From: Actinomycetota bacterium
GTDB lineage: Bacteria > Actinomycetota > Actinomycetes > S36-B12 > CAIYMF01
DNA: 43,584 bases
Assembly: GCA_947455705.1 (NCBI GenBank)
Contig: CANGPO010000015.1
Coordinates: 1 to 43,584, forward strand
Reading direction: 5' to 3'
Of this stretch, positions 41,731 to 43,584 are shown in pieces. A model generated the notes under the pieces. That model saw only the letters and a program-made list of their open reading frames with translations. It did not search any database and was not told the origin of the DNA. Each line of letters starts with the position of its first letter. Within the stretch, counting starts at the first letter, position 1. The position numbers and the translations under genes are program-made.

Positions 41731-42642
41731 ATGGGTTCCCAGCTCAGGGTCTTCCGACGACGGATCAAGTCCGTCCAGGCGACCAAGAAGATCACGAAGG
41801 CGATGGAGCTTATTGCTTCCTCGCGCATCGTGAAGGCTCAGCAGCGTGTTGACGCTGCGAGTCCTTACACGCGTGAACTGATCCGAGCGATCTCAGCGGC
41901 TGCCTCGACGCACACTGGTAATCACCCGCTCCTTGAGACCAACGTGGTCGATCGCAAGCGCGCGGCCGTGCTGGTCATTACCTCGGACCGTGGTCTTGCT
42001 GGTGGCTACTCGTCATCTGCGATTAAGGAAGCTGAGCAATTATCTGTTCTGCTCTCGTCGCAAGGCCTTGAGATCGTGCCGTTCCTTGTTGGCCGCAAGG
42101 CTGTTGGTTACTACAAGTTCCGAGGCCGAGCGATTCGCGCCTCATGGACTGGGTTCACCGACCAGCCGCAGGTTGAGAATGCCAAGGAGATCGCGGCCTC
42201 ACTCATCGAGGCTTTCCATTTGCCATTGAACGAAGGTGGTGTTGACGAGATCCATATCGTTTACACGAACTTCCAATCGATGGTTACCCAAAATCCAGTG
42301 GTTCGTCGCATTCTTCCCCTCGAAGTTCAGGAGAAGACCGCCGCTGAGGCAACGGCAGCAGGCCAAGGCCCGTTCCCGCTGTACTCATTCGAACCATCGG
42401 CGAAGGCAGTTCTCGATGCACTTCTTCCGAAGTACGTCGAGAATCTTGTCTACACATCACTGCTGCTTTCAGCAGCCTCAGAACATGCAGCTCGTCGTCG
42501 GGCTATGAAGGCCGCGACGGATAACGCAGAAGAACTGATCAAGAACCTGTCACGACAGGCAAACCAGGCCCGCCAGGCCGAGATTACCCAAGAAATCAGC
42601 GAGATCGTCGGTGGCGCCGACGCACTCTCCGCATCCGCATAG
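41731..42642 (+). CDS. atpG: ATP synthase F1 subunit gamma
   Basis: A 303-residue central rotor shaft. The N-terminal helix (QLRVFRRRIKSVQATKKITKAMELIASSRI), the central Rossmann-like domain with SDRGLAGGYSS, and the C-terminal helix (AARRRAMKAATDNAEELI, then RQAEITQEISEIVGGADAL) are all seen, so it is complete. It starts 13 bp after atpA and ends 15 bp before atpD. Confidence 0.97.
   Translation: MGSQLRVFRRRIKSVQATKKITKAMELIASSRIVKAQQRVDAASPYTRELIRAISAAASTHTGNHPLLETNVVDRKRAAVLVITSDRGLAGGYSSSAIKEAEQLSVLLSSQGLEIVPFLVGRKAVGYYKFRGRAIRASWTGFTDQPQVENAKEIAASLIEAFHLPLNEGGVDEIHIVYTNFQSMVTQNPVVRRILPLEVQEKTAAEATAAGQGPFPLYSFEPSAKAVLDALLPKYVENLVYTSLLLSAASEHAARRRAMKAATDNAEELIKNLSRQANQARQAEITQEISEIVGGADALSASA

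Positions 42643-43584
<942 letters not shown>

Overview
The window is a stretch of an actinobacterial chromosome of moderate-to-high G+C. The strongest evidence is the classic actinobacterial order argS-lysA-hom-thrC-thrB-rho-rpmE-prfA-prmC-tsaC-glyA-wecA-(atpZ, atpI)-atpBEFHAGD. It is supported by a Rho with a long Arg/Asn/Asp/Ser-rich insertion, a long (269-residue) ATP synthase delta subunit, and several genes that seem to start without a leader. I cannot name a genus.

Layout. 1-1587: the 3' part of a PAS-GGDEF-EAL cyclic-di-GMP protein. 1727-7324: a five-gene peptide-type ABC importer operon (lipoprotein, two permeases, two ATPases; ends overlapping or nearly so). 7360-11178 (minus): an FGGY sugar kinase, a class III aminotransferase of the glutamate-1-semialdehyde-aminomutase type and a GntR/UTRA repressor, with a near-perfect palindrome at the repressor's stop codon as a candidate operator. 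11355-14654: a serine beta-lactamase-fold hydrolase divergent from a 14-TM MFS exporter. 14988-15566: a beta-carbonic anhydrase, ending in a strong bidirectional hairpin. 15660-18891 (minus): a secreted protein made of three repeated domains and an Amidohydro_3 hydrolase.

18987-21691 looks like the scar of an integrative element. It holds the tail of a gene resembling a SAM methyltransferase, a tyrosine-recombinase fragment truncated at both ends, two orphan genes (one secreted, Cys-rich), a pair of 12-bp tandem repeats, and a 15-bp direct repeat of the 3' end of the adjacent tRNA-Arg(CCG) gene. This is the most unusual part of the window.

21811-43584 is conserved housekeeping: arginyl-tRNA synthetase beside a tRNA-Arg, the last step of lysine synthesis, the homoserine/threonine branch, transcription termination (rho), translation (L31, RF1 and its methylase PrmC, threonylcarbamoyl-AMP synthase), one-carbon metabolism (glyA), the first step of polyprenyl-linked glycan synthesis (wecA-like), and the F1Fo ATP synthase operon, cut by the window end inside atpD. 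Recurrent small features are a TANNNT hexamer 5-6 nt before the ATG of several first-in-operon genes (leaderless starts), a strong hairpin between atpB and atpE, and related short repeats in two atp intergenic gaps. I found no CRISPR array, rRNA operon, complete insertion sequence or intact prophage. I did not find a clearly new multi-gene system; the best candidates for something undescribed are the kinase/aminotransferase/GntR cluster and the cargo of the decayed element.
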